NCBI RefSeq assembly: GCF_018406645.1
Contig: NZ_AP024546.1
Coordinates: 2,356,001-2,420,000, forward strand
Direction: 5' to 3'
Origin: Lysobacter helvus
GTDB lineage: Bacteria > Pseudomonadota > Gammaproteobacteria > Xanthomonadales > Xanthomonadaceae
DNA length: 64,000 nt
Shown here: positions 1 through 7,986 of the stretch, piece by piece
Layout: each line of letters begins with the position of its first letter
Position numbering within the stretch: the stretch's first letter is position 1
Position numbers and translations under genes: made by a program
The notes under the pieces: model-generated
Told to the model about the DNA's origin: nothing
The model's input: the letters and a program-made list of their open reading frames with translations, nothing else
Databases searched by the model: none

Positions 1-239
1 CGGTCGGCGAACTTCGCGATCGCCTTGGCCTGCCGCCCGCCACGCTCAGCGCGCACCTCAACGTGCTGCGCGCCGCCGACCTCGTGCAGGACGAACGCGA
101 CGGCCGCGTCATCCGCGTCCGCGCGCACTACGCGCGCATGAATGCCCTGATCGATTACCTCACCGAGAACTGCTGCGCCGGCGCGGCCTGCGGTCCGGTT
201 CCCCAATGCGCGCCATCGAAGAAAGGATCCAAGCCATGA
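1..239 (+). CDS. arsR: ArsR-family metalloregulator, C-terminal fragment
   Basis: The 5' end lies outside the window; the frame is read from base 3 to a TGA at 237-239. What remains is the recognition helix and wing of a winged-helix repressor (PPATLSAHLNVLRAADLV, then DGRVIRVRA), as in ArsR/SmtB proteins. The tail carries ENCCAGAACG, a vicinal cysteine pair plus a third cysteine. This resembles the C-terminal trivalent-arsenical site of atypical ArsRs (Acidithiobacillus and Shewanella types) rather than the alpha-3 CxC site of the E. coli plasmid protein. Its stop overlaps the next start (ATGA), so it heads the arsenic operon and probably represses it. The family call is firm; the inducer is inferred. 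Confidence 0.85.
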   Translation, partial: VGELRDRLGLPPATLSAHLNVLRAADLVQDERDGRVIRVRAHYARMNALIDYLTENCCAGAACGPVPQCAPSKKGSKP

Positions 240-727
240 GCCGCTTCCACGTGCACCTCAACGTCGCCGACCTCGACGCCAGCATCCGCTTCTACACCGA
301 GCTGTTCGCCACGCAGCCGACCGTCCGCAAACCGGACTACGCGAAGTGGATGCTCGACGCGCCGCGCGTCAACTTCGCCATCTCCAACACGGGCCGCGCG
401 CCGGGGATCGACCATCTCGGCATCCAGGTGGACTCCAGCGAAGAACTCACCGGGCTTGGTCAGCGCCTCGACGCGGCCGGCGGCACCGTCGTGCCGGAGG
501 ACGCGGCCATCTGCTGTTACGCCCGATCGGACAAGCTGTGGACGGAAGACCCGCAGGGCACGCGCTGGGAAACCTTCCACACGATGGGCGAGGCGACCAC
601 GTATTACGCGGGCGACTCGGCCTGCGCCACCGACGGCGCGGCGTGCACGCCGGACGTGGCGAAGATGCAGCCCGCGCCCGCCGCGGGCGAAGGCGCTTGC
701 TGCGCACCGGCCTCGGCGTGCTGCTGA
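236..727 (+). CDS. arsI: ArsI-type C-As lyase (VOC-fold dioxygenase)
   Basis: Vicinal-oxygen-chelate protein of 163 residues, taking the ATG at 236 that overlaps the arsR stop; an upstream ATG at 206 would only lengthen it through arsR. Expected ArsI residues are visible: His5 and His60 (GIDHLGIQ) and Glu112 (RWETFH) as the metal triad, and Cys93-Cys94 (AICCYARSDKLW) as the site that binds trivalent organoarsenicals. Known family members use Fe(II) and O2 to demethylate methylarsenite to arsenite. The last 40 residues are cysteine-rich (ACC, ACC), probably extra thiol ligands. It could be the related CadI protein, but the operon favours ArsI. Confidence 0.88.
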   Translation: MSRFHVHLNVADLDASIRFYTELFATQPTVRKPDYAKWMLDAPRVNFAISNTGRAPGIDHLGIQVDSSEELTGLGQRLDAAGGTVVPEDAAICCYARSDKLWTEDPQGTRWETFHTMGEATTYYAGDSACATDGAACTPDVAKMQPAPAAGEGACCAPASACC

Positions 728-1110
728 TGAAACGCGTGCTGTTCGTGTGCATCGAGAATTCCAATCGCAGCCAGATGGCGGAGGCGTTCGCGCGCATGCA
801 TGGCGGCGACGCGGTGGAGGCAATGAGCGCCGGTTCCGCGCCGTCGGGCCGCATCAATCCGAAAGCGGTGCGCTTCATGGCCGAGCGGGGCTACGACCTG
901 GCCACGCATGCGTCGAAATCGCTGGACGACATCGACGGTGAATTCGATGCGGTGGTCACGATGGGCTGCGGCGATGCGTGCCCGTGGGTGCCGGCCAAGC
1001 GCCGCGAAGACTGGGCGCTGCAGGATCCGCGCGACATGGACGACGCTGGTTATCGCGCGGTGCGCGATGACATCGAATCGCGCGTGCGCGCGTTGCTGGC
1101 GTCGCTGTGA
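727..1110 (+). CDS. arsC: Arsenate reductase, LMW-phosphatase fold
   Basis: Small cytoplasmic protein of 127 residues. The N-terminus VLFVCIENSNRSQMAE holds the Cys-X5-Arg phosphatase loop (Cys8 to Arg14) of thioredoxin-linked ArsC and low-molecular-weight tyrosine phosphatases. Cys81 and Cys85 (MGCGDACPW) match the resolving-cysteine region of Staphylococcus ArsC, which relays electrons to thioredoxin. Role: arsenate to arsenite. The ATG overlaps the arsI stop by one base, and its own TGA overlaps the GTG of the aquaporin. A longer reading from 346 runs through arsI out of frame and was not used. Confidence 0.88.
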   Translation: MKRVLFVCIENSNRSQMAEAFARMHGGDAVEAMSAGSAPSGRINPKAVRFMAERGYDLATHASKSLDDIDGEFDAVVTMGCGDACPWVPAKRREDWALQDPRDMDDAGYRAVRDDIESRVRALLASL

Positions 1111-1784
1111 CGCTCGCGCGCCGTCTGCTGGCCGAAGGCCTGGGCACTGCGTTGCTCCTTGCGACCGTCGTGGGCTCCGGGATCATGGGCGTGGCGTTGT
1201 CGAACGGGAACGCCGGCATCGCGTTGCTCGCCAATGCGGCAGCGACGGCGGGTGTGCTCTACGTGCTGATCGCGGTGCTCGGGCCGATCTCGGGCGCGCA
1301 CTTCAATCCGGTGGTGACGTTGGCGGCGCGGTGGTCGGGTGCGATGCGCAACGGCGAGGCGCTCGCCTACATCGTCGTGCAGTGCGTCGCGGCGATCGCA
1401 GGCGTGGTGCTCGCGCACGCGATGTTCGACCAGCCCTTGCTGCAACCCGGCACGCATGCGCGCACGGGCGGGGCGCAGTGGTTGAGCGAAGGCGTGGCGA
1501 CGTTCGGGCTGCTGCTGACGATCCTGCTCGGTGTGCGGCGCGCACCCGCGGCGGTGCCGGCGCTGGTGGCGAGCTACATCTTCGCGGCGTACTGGTTCAC
1601 GGCGAGCACGTCGTTCGCCAATCCGGCGGTGACGATCGCGCGGTCGCTGACGCAATCGTTCGCGGGGATCCGGCCGGCGGATGTCGGTGGATTCATCGTG
1701 GCGCAACTGGTCGGCGCAGCGTTGGCGGTCGTCGTGGCCACCTGGTTGTCGCCCGCGCCCGCGTCAGTCGGAAAGGGTGCGTAA
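1107..1784 (+). CDS. aqpS: MIP-family aquaglyceroporin (AqpS-like)
   Basis: Inner-membrane channel of 225 residues with about six hydrophobic segments and the two half-helix motifs of major intrinsic proteins. The first is GAHFNPVVTLA, where NPV replaces NPA; the second is FANPAVTIARS. It starts at GTG 1107, overlapping the arsC stop. In Sinorhizobium meliloti an ars-operon aquaporin lets arsenite made by ArsC leave down its gradient; the same role is inferred here because no ArsB, Acr3 or ArsP lies downstream. The last 21 bases overlap the convergent regulator gene. The family is certain, the arsenite role likely. Confidence 0.85.
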   Translation: MTLARRLLAEGLGTALLLATVVGSGIMGVALSNGNAGIALLANAAATAGVLYVLIAVLGPISGAHFNPVVTLAARWSGAMRNGEALAYIVVQCVAAIAGVVLAHAMFDQPLLQPGTHARTGGAQWLSEGVATFGLLLTILLGVRRAPAAVPALVASYIFAAYWFTASTSFANPAVTIARSLTQSFAGIRPADVGGFIVAQLVGAALAVVVATWLSPAPASVGKGA

Positions 1785-2600
1785 CCGTTCGAGGTTCGCT
1801 TCGAACCGCGCCAGCCGCTCCGCGCGTCCGTCGCACAACAGCACGAACACGCGATCCAGCAAGTGCTGCACGCCCGCTGCATGCAGCAGCGGTTCGACGT
1901 ACGCGCGCTCGTCGTGCGCCGACACCAGCAGCGCGACGTCCGCATGCGCGCGCAGCGGATTGGCGATGTGCCGCGTGATGCTGACGACCTTGCCAGGTCG
2001 CTCGCGCATCAGGCGCGCGAGCTGGCACAGCGCCGGTTGCCGGCCCTGCGCCGAGAGCGCCATCAACACATCGCCGACGCGGCTCGCGGTGATGCTGGCG
2101 GCCAGGTGCCCGGAATCGTTGTGGTGCACGGCGACGATGCCGAGCAGGGCGAGGCGGTGCGCGAAGGCGCGCGCCAGGTCCGCGTCTTCGCCCGTGCCGT
2201 ACAGCAACACGGTGGTCGCGCGATCGAGCACGGACGCGACGTATTCCAGCGACGACGGCGGATTGATCGCGCGCGTTTCGGATTCGGCGTCGGACTTGCG
2301 GCGCCACAGGTCGCCGGAAAGCAGTTCCGGCTTCTCCGTGCGTCCGTTCGTGGTGGTGTCCTGCGTGCCTTCGGGTCGCGCGGCCTGCGCGATCGAATAC
2401 TTCAGGTCCGGGTAGCCGCGGAACCCGAGCTTCTGGCTGAACTTCACCACGCTCGACTGGCTGATGCCCAACGCCGCGGCCAACTGCTGCGAGGAGTAGT
2501 CGCGCAGCAGCTGCGCGTTCTCCAGCAGGAAGTCGGCGATGCGGCGCTCGATCGCGGACATGCCCTCGCGTTCGGCGCGGATTTTCAGCAGGGGATCCAT
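1764..2600 (-). CDS. RpiR/MurR-family transcriptional regulator
   Basis: Protein of 278 residues with the RpiR layout. Residues 1-77 form a helix-turn-helix domain (SAIERRIADFLLENAQ, then LAAALGISQSSVVKFSQKLGF). Residues about 125-255 form a SIS sugar-phosphate-isomerase fold (VLLYGTGEDADLARAFAHRL). SIS domains usually bind phosphosugars such as MurNAc-6-phosphate in MurR. It is the last gene of the minus-strand operon, one base after the epimerase gene, so it probably controls that operon and perhaps the divergent genes. A candidate operator is the palindrome at 6340-6351. The true ligand cannot be read from the sequence. Confidence 0.88.
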   Translation of the reverse strand: MDPLLKIRAEREGMSAIERRIADFLLENAQLLRDYSSQQLAAALGISQSSVVKFSQKLGFRGYPDLKYSIAQAARPEGTQDTTTNGRTEKPELLSGDLWRRKSDAESETRAINPPSSLEYVASVLDRATTVLLYGTGEDADLARAFAHRLALLGIVAVHHNDSGHLAASITASRVGDVLMALSAQGRQPALCQLARLMRERPGKVVSITRHIANPLRAHADVALLVSAHDERAYVEPLLHAAGVQHLLDRVFVLLCDGRAERLARFEANLERLRTLSD

Positions 2601-2601
2601 C

Positions 2602-3699
2602 TCACCCCGCCAGCGGTTCGAGGCCGCGGATGCCGCGGATGCCCAGGCCCGGCGCGTCGGGGATCGAGATCTCCGATTCGTTGAAGTTGACGCCGCCCTC
2701 GACCGGGTTGAACTGCTGCAGCGACGGCCCGTCGAGGTCGACCTTGGTGATCGCGTCGGCCTTGGCCACCGCCACGTGCGCGGCGGCCGCGACGCTGATG
2801 CTGGACTCGAGCATGCAGCCGATCATGCATTCCACGCCGTGCAGCGCAGCGATGTCGGCGATATGGATCGCATTGGAGATGCCGCCGGTCTTCATCAGCT
2901 TGATGTTGACGATGTCGGCGGCGCGCATGCGGATGAGCTCGATCACCTGCGCGGGGCCGAACACGCTTTCGTCGGCCATGATCGGCGTGGTGACGCGTTC
3001 GGTGACGTAGCGCAGGCCTTCCAGGTCCGCGGCCTTGACGGGTTGTTCGACGAGTTCGAGCTGGATGCCCGCGTCTTCCATCGCGCGGATCGCGTGCACC
3101 GCTTGCTTGGCCGTCCAGCCCTGGTTGGCGTCCAGGCGCAGCAGCGCGCGGTCTTCCACCGCGGCGTAGATCGCCTTGGCGCGTTCGATGTCGACGCCGA
3201 TTTCCTTGCCCACCTTGATCTTCAGCGAATCGAAGCCGCGTTCCACCGCCGACAGCGAATCGGCCACCATCTTGTCGATCGTGTCGACGCTGATGGTGAT
3301 GTCGGTGGTGATCACCGGATCGCCGCCGCCCAGCACGCGGTACAGCGGTGCATCGAACTGCTGCGCGAACAGGTCGTACAGCGCGATCTCCACCGCGGCC
3401 TTCGCGCTGGTGTTCTTCTCCATCGCGGTCTGCACGAGGCGCGTGAGGCGGTTGAGGTCCGAGATGTCCTGGCCAATCAGGCGTGGCGCGATGTAGTTCC
3501 GGATCGCCTCGACGATCGAGCCGATGGTGTCGCCGGTGATCACCGCGGTGGCCGGCGCTTCGCCGTAGCCGATGTTGCCGCTGTCGGTGTGCAGCATCAC
3601 GATCACGTCTTCCACCTGCGTGACCGTGCGCAGCGCCGTCTTGAACGGCGTCTTCAGCGGCACGCGCAGCATGGCGAATTCGATGCGGGTGATCTTCAT
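2602..3699 (-). CDS. Dipeptide epimerase (L-Ala-D/L-Glu epimerase type)
   Basis: Enolase-superfamily protein of 365 residues, usual length for muconate-lactonizing-type epimerases. It shows the acid/base lysine motif SLKIKVG, the metal ligands in LRLDANQGW, ELVEQPV and MADESVF, and the second lysine in NIKLMKTGG. Members with this pattern (E. coli YcjG, B. subtilis YkfB) epimerise L-Ala-D-Glu from murein so peptidases can cut it. The neighbouring NlpC/P60 peptidase fits, because ykfB-ykfC form the same pair. Cytoplasmic; no signal peptide. Exact dipeptide preference is unknown, since related epimerases accept other dipeptides. Confidence 0.88.
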   Translation of the reverse strand: MKITRIEFAMLRVPLKTPFKTALRTVTQVEDVIVMLHTDSGNIGYGEAPATAVITGDTIGSIVEAIRNYIAPRLIGQDISDLNRLTRLVQTAMEKNTSAKAAVEIALYDLFAQQFDAPLYRVLGGGDPVITTDITISVDTIDKMVADSLSAVERGFDSLKIKVGKEIGVDIERAKAIYAAVEDRALLRLDANQGWTAKQAVHAIRAMEDAGIQLELVEQPVKAADLEGLRYVTERVTTPIMADESVFGPAQVIELIRMRAADIVNIKLMKTGGISNAIHIADIAALHGVECMIGCMLESSISVAAAAHVAVAKADAITKVDLDGPSLQQFNPVEGGVNFNESEISIPDAPGLGIRGIRGLEPLAG

Positions 3700-3727
3700 G
3701 GGTCGGTCCCTGTCGGTCCGCGGCTAA

Positions 3728-5140
3728 TCAATTGGGCGCCGCGGCAACGCGGACGACGCTGGTCATCCGGTCGACGTAGCGGTGGTCCTGGTCGTACATC
3801 AGCGGCAGCAGCGGCGTCACCGACACCGCGTTGAGGTGCAGCGAGAAGCGCTTCCCGTCGGGGCCGAGGATGCTGCCGCCGTTGGTGTCGTGGATGACGT
3901 AGGGCTGCCCGTCGATGCGGCCGATCACCATCATCACGTGGCCGGGGATGTAGACGAGGTCGCCGACATCCAGCGCGGCGACGGCGGTGTCGCGCTGCGC
4001 GCGCGTGGACGTGTCGTCGAAGCGCGTCTTGCGCAGCGCGGGGCTGCGCGCCTGGTCGCTGGTGTTGCGCGGCAGCAGGATGCCGAGGCTGGCATACACC
4101 TCCGACACGAAGCCGCTGCAGTCGCGGTCGCCGTAATCGTGGCCCCAGCCGTAGCGTTCGCCGAGGAACTTGAAGCCCTGGCGCACGATGTTGGCGCGCG
4201 TGAGCGGGAGCGGGGCGGCTTGCGTGTCGGCGATCTTCGGCACCAGCGCCGGCGCGAGTTGCAACGTGCCGTCGTCGCCGCGGATCGGCAGCGAGACGAT
4301 GTGCGAGGTGTAGGGATGCTGGCCGTTGACCGGCACGTCGGGCTTCGCATCGGCGAGCGGCAGGCGCGTGCCCATCTCCAGCAGCACTTCGGAGGCCTTC
4401 GGCAATTCGGGCGTGTAGACGGTGCGGATCTTCGCGCCGGTCACCAGGCGGTACGGCGACTTCGTGGCGTAAGCCAGCACGTTGTCGCGCGGGCCGGTCG
4501 CCAGGAACTTGCGTTCGATCCACGCGCGATAGCGCTGGCTCACGACGAAGGCCCATTGCCCGTCGCGGCTGGTGTGCACGATCGCCACCGGCGTGCCGGG
4601 GAAGACGCCGCTTTCCTGGAACCGGTCGATGTCGGTGTCGTCGTCGCTGGTGAACGCGCGCAGGTTGGACGGGAAGGTGCGCAGCGAGGCGCGCTGCACG
4701 ACGAGCGCCCAGGTGAGCGGCGCATCGGCGAGCTTGTCGAGCGCGAGCGCATCGACGAGGCCGTCGATCGTTGCCGCGGGAATCGCGCGGTGCTGTTCGT
4801 CGTACAGCGGTTTCGACGGGCGGCTGGAAAGATCGGTGATCCATTCGTTCGCCTGCGCCTTCGTCACCGACGCGGGCAGGGCGGACAGGTCGTACAGCGA
4901 AGGATCGGTGGCCTGCATGCGCGCGTTGGCGGCGGCGATCGCATTCGCATCCAGCAGCACGCGATCCGCATCGGCGCCCATGCGCGCCACCCAGAACGCC
5001 GGATCCAGTTGCGCATCCGTCACGCCGGGCACGCCGGAGGCGGGCACCACCAGCGCGTGGACGGGTTCGCGCGCCGGTGCAGGCGCGCACGCGATCGCCA
5101 GGGCGAGGCCGGCGACGAGCGGAATGGACGGAAGGCGCAT
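3728..5140 (-). CDS. NlpC/P60-family peptidase with SH3-like domain (C40)
   Basis: Exported protein of 470 residues. The start is set at MRLPSIPLVAGLALAIAC because the same open frame continues far upstream through the membrane-protein gene without coding sense. An SH3-like central part (FPGTPVAIVHTSRDGQWAFVV) precedes the peptidase domain. The catalytic cysteine is in GDRDCSGFVSEVY, histidine in IPGHVMMVIGR, and the third polar residue near VIHDTNGG. YkfC-type members cut gamma-D-Glu-diamino acid bonds in murein peptides. A cysteine ends the hydrophobic leader, but the lipobox is poor (AIAC), so it may simply be periplasmic. It lies 28 bp before the epimerase gene. Confidence 0.88.
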   Translation of the reverse strand: MRLPSIPLVAGLALAIACAPAPAREPVHALVVPASGVPGVTDAQLDPAFWVARMGADADRVLLDANAIAAANARMQATDPSLYDLSALPASVTKAQANEWITDLSSRPSKPLYDEQHRAIPAATIDGLVDALALDKLADAPLTWALVVQRASLRTFPSNLRAFTSDDDTDIDRFQESGVFPGTPVAIVHTSRDGQWAFVVSQRYRAWIERKFLATGPRDNVLAYATKSPYRLVTGAKIRTVYTPELPKASEVLLEMGTRLPLADAKPDVPVNGQHPYTSHIVSLPIRGDDGTLQLAPALVPKIADTQAAPLPLTRANIVRQGFKFLGERYGWGHDYGDRDCSGFVSEVYASLGILLPRNTSDQARSPALRKTRFDDTSTRAQRDTAVAALDVGDLVYIPGHVMMVIGRIDGQPYVIHDTNGGSILGPDGKRFSLHLNAVSVTPLLPLMYDQDHRYVDRMTSVVRVAAAPN

Positions 5141-5154
5141 GGAGGACCTCACGA

Positions 5155-6303
5155 TCAGGGAGCGAGCGACGACAGGATCGATGCCATCAGCAATCCGAAC
5201 CCGGTGCCGAGGATATAGCCCAGCAACGCGAGCAGGACGCCCACCGGCACCAGTGCGGGGGAGTACGCAGCGGCCAGCACGGGCGTGGCCGCCACGCCGC
5301 CGACGTGCGCGAGCGAGGAGATGCCGCACAGGTGCAGGTCGAAGTGGAAGAGTTTCGCCATCAGCACGAGCAGCGTGGCGTGGATCAGCAGGATGCTCAG
5401 GCCGCACGCGATGTACCACGGCGCCGCGGCGATGCCTTCGAAATTGCTCTGCGAGGCCAGCACCGCCACGACGAAGATCAGCAGCGCGCTGGCGATCGGG
5501 CCGGCGCCGGGGAATTTCGACAGCGGCGTGTGCGCGACGATGAGTCCCGCGACGGTCGCGAAGATGATCGTCCACGAGGTCTTGCTGAGGAAGTCCGAAT
5601 CGGGGATCAGCCCCGCGATCCAGCTCGACACCACGCCCACCGCGAGCGCCAGGCCCAGCCACAGCAGCACGGCGTCCGGCGTGACCGGGCCGCGCGGCGC
5701 GGGCACGGCCGCGACGATGTCGCCGGCGGCCTTCGCCTTCGTCCAGCGATTGAAGGCGGGCGCGAGGCGCGCGACCGAGAACAGCACGGCCACCCACACC
5801 GAGTAGCACAGCGCATCGGTGAACAGCGCCATCGCGAGCGCGTTGTCGGACATGCCGATCGCTTCCTTCACCGCGACCAGGTTGGCCGACCCGCCCACCC
5901 ACGACCCGCTCAACGCGGCGAGCGGCTGCCAGCCGGTCTCCGGCAACACGTGGCGGAAGATCAGGTACGTCGCGATGAACGCGACGAACAGGCACAGCGT
6001 CGTGCTGAAGAACACCGCGAGCACGCGTGGCCCGAGCGCGAAGATCGCCCGCAGGTCGCAGTTGATCATCAGCAGGAACAGCATCGCGGGGATCGCCTGG
6101 CCGATCAGCGCCTTCTGCGCGCCCTGGATCTCCGGGTTGATCTGCCACAGCCCGGCCACCGACAGCCCGGTGACGCACAGGTAGACCATGACGATCGGGG
6201 GCATGACCGAGAACAGCCGCCAGCCGAAGCGCCGTTCCAGCATCGGGAACAGGCCCGCGATCGACAGCAGCAACGCCAGGTATGGCCAGACCGTGTGGAT
6301 CAT
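5155..6303 (-). CDS. DUF819-family membrane protein, putative permease
   Basis: Integral inner-membrane protein of 382 residues with about ten hydrophobic segments and the conserved GSWVGGSANLVAVKEAIGMSD loop typical of DUF819 (B. subtilis YjcL). No function is firmly established for the family. It is the first gene of the minus-strand operon, 14 bp ahead of the secreted peptidase. DUF819 genes are often found beside dipeptide epimerases and NlpC/P60 peptidases, so uptake of murein di- or tripeptides is a reasonable inference. The ATG at 6303 gives a clean N-terminal first helix. Confidence 0.8.
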   Translation of the reverse strand: MIHTVWPYLALLLSIAGLFPMLERRFGWRLFSVMPPIVMVYLCVTGLSVAGLWQINPEIQGAQKALIGQAIPAMLFLLMINCDLRAIFALGPRVLAVFFSTTLCLFVAFIATYLIFRHVLPETGWQPLAALSGSWVGGSANLVAVKEAIGMSDNALAMALFTDALCYSVWVAVLFSVARLAPAFNRWTKAKAAGDIVAAVPAPRGPVTPDAVLLWLGLALAVGVVSSWIAGLIPDSDFLSKTSWTIIFATVAGLIVAHTPLSKFPGAGPIASALLIFVVAVLASQSNFEGIAAAPWYIACGLSILLIHATLLVLMAKLFHFDLHLCGISSLAHVGGVAATPVLAAAYSPALVPVGVLLALLGYILGTGFGLLMASILSSLAP

Positions 6304-6339
6304 GCGCGCCCCATCCGGCCCGGGGTCCGGGCGTGGTCG

Positions 6340-6351
6340 GAATATATATTC
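6340..6351. promoter_or_regulatory. AT-rich palindrome in divergent promoter, candidate RpiR operator
   Basis: The 198-bp gap 6304-6501 between the DUF819 gene and the transglutaminase-like gene is the shared promoter region. It holds a perfect 12-bp palindrome, GAATATATATTC, and about 20 bp further on a related imperfect one, GAATAATTTATTG (6371-6383). Both stand out in DNA this GC-rich. RpiR-family operators are often AT-rich inverted repeats, so these are candidates for the regulator encoded at the end of the minus operon. They may also overlap -10 elements. Binding is not shown. Confidence 0.45.
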
Positions 6352-6501
6352 ATCGTTCGTCGGCTTGGAAGAATAATTTATTGACCGCCCCCCGGACGCG
6401 TGTTACACAGCCGCACGCATGCCGTCACAGGGTGGTTGCGCTTGGACGAACTGGCCCGCCGTTCGATGTCCCCCCGACCTTCGCAAGCGGGCACTCCCCG
6501 C

Positions 6502-7986
6502 ATGCGTGGCCGGCTGGCCCTTGCACTGGTGGCGATCGTACTCGGCGGCGGCGCGGCGATGGCGGCGGCCCTGTATCAAGGCGAGATCCCGCCGCCGGCC
6601 CCCGCCCGCATCGTGGCGCTGGTCGATGCCGGCGACTTCAAGCAAGCCAACACCGCCATCGATGCCGCCCTCGCGGCCCCGGGCATTTCCGCTTCAGACC
6701 GCGACGCTTTGCTCTTCGAACGCGAGCGCATGCGCCGCATCCGCCTGGATTTCAACAAGTCCGAGGCCGACGTCCGCAAGCAGTTGCGCGAGAACGTCCC
6801 GGACCTGCGCGACGATGAGTTCGCCGCGTGGGAGCGCAGCAACCAGCTCGAACACATGACGATCGACGGCGAGAAGCGTTACTTCTCGCGCGGCGCGTCG
6901 AACCTGTATCGCCTGAGCCCCGAAGCCCTGGCGCGCCGCAAGGCCCCGCCGAAATACACCGACAGCCCGCTCGAATCCGCCCATCCGCACCACGCGCAGG
7001 CGCGCGTCGAAGCGTTGAAGACCGGCAAGACGAGCGTGCTGCCGCAGCGGTTCCGCGTCACGCAGTCGCTCACCGTCGAAGCCGACGCGGTGCCCGCGGG
7101 CGAAACGGTGCGCGCGTGGGTGCCGTATCCGCGCGCGATCCCCGGCCAGCAGGACGCCATCAGGTTCGTGTCGAGCACGCCCGGCACGCACGTCATCGCG
7201 CCGGAATCCGCCCTGCAGCGCACCGTCTACATGGAAGCGCCGGCGGTGCAGGGCAAGCCGACGACCTTCGAAGTCTCGTACGAAGTCACGATCTCAGCGC
7301 AGTACCACCCGATCGATGCAGCGAAGGTCGTGCCGCTCTCCGATGCGCAGCGCCGCGAACTCGCGCCGTACCTGCAAGCGCGTGCGCCGCACATCGTGTT
7401 CACCGATGCGATGAAGCAGCTTTCGCGCGAGACCGTCGGCGACGAAAAGAACCCGTACCGCATCGCGCAGAAACTCTTCCGCCTGGTGGACGACCAGTAC
7501 CCGTGGGCCGGCGCGCGCGAGTATTCGACGATCCCCAACATTTCCGATTACGCCCTGCACGCGCACCACGGCGACTGCGGCCAGCAGACGCTGCTGCTGA
7601 TGACGCTGCTGCGCCTGAACGGCATTCCCGCGCGCTGGCAGTCGGGGATGATGTTCTCGCCCACCGATTACTGGAATTTGCACGACTGGGGCCAGGTGTA
7701 CCTGGCGCCGTACGGCTGGGTGCCGATGGACGTGACGTTCGGGCGCCTGCAAGGCAACCCGGACACCGAGTGGTTCTACCTCGGCGGCCTGGATGGCTAT
7801 CGCATCGCCTTCAACGACGAGTGGGGCGTGCCGTTCTTCGACGCCACCGCACCGCAGGCGAAGCATTTCTTCCGATCCGAAACCGTCGACTCGCAACGCG
7901 GCGAAGCCGAGTGGCGCGGCGGGAACCTCTACTTCGATCAGTTCGACTACGACTTCAAGTGGACATTGCTCCGGGAGGGGACATGA
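6502..7986 (+). CDS. Secreted transglutaminase-like protein
   Basis: Protein of 494 residues from the ATG at 6502, chosen because MRGRLALALVAIVLGGGAAMA then forms a clean signal peptide or anchor; ATG 6466 and GTG 6400 are in-frame alternatives. The C-terminal half is a transglutaminase-like papain-fold domain: Cys in HHGDCGQQTLLLMTLLRLNGIPAR, His in YWNLHDWGQVYL, Asp in GWVPMDVTFG. Bacterial members are usually peptidases or amide-bond enzymes rather than cross-linkers. Its stop overlaps the receptor start (ATGA), so the two are translationally coupled. Cutting peptides at the cell surface for uptake is inferred. Confidence 0.8.
   Translation: MRGRLALALVAIVLGGGAAMAAALYQGEIPPPAPARIVALVDAGDFKQANTAIDAALAAPGISASDRDALLFERERMRRIRLDFNKSEADVRKQLRENVPDLRDDEFAAWERSNQLEHMTIDGEKRYFSRGASNLYRLSPEALARRKAPPKYTDSPLESAHPHHAQARVEALKTGKTSVLPQRFRVTQSLTVEADAVPAGETVRAWVPYPRAIPGQQDAIRFVSSTPGTHVIAPESALQRTVYMEAPAVQGKPTTFEVSYEVTISAQYHPIDAAKVVPLSDAQRRELAPYLQARAPHIVFTDAMKQLSRETVGDEKNPYRIAQKLFRLVDDQYPWAGAREYSTIPNISDYALHAHHGDCGQQTLLLMTLLRLNGIPARWQSGMMFSPTDYWNLHDWGQVYLAPYGWVPMDVTFGRLQGNPDTEWFYLGGLDGYRIAFNDEWGVPFFDATAPQAKHFFRSETVDSQRGEAEWRGGNLYFDQFDYDFKWTLLREGT

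Noticed and set aside
3728-6178. Apparent large fusion upstream of the NlpC/P60 peptidase
   Set aside because: The upstream part is Arg/Ala-rich shadow of the DUF819 gene. A clear signal peptide at 5140 marks the true start.
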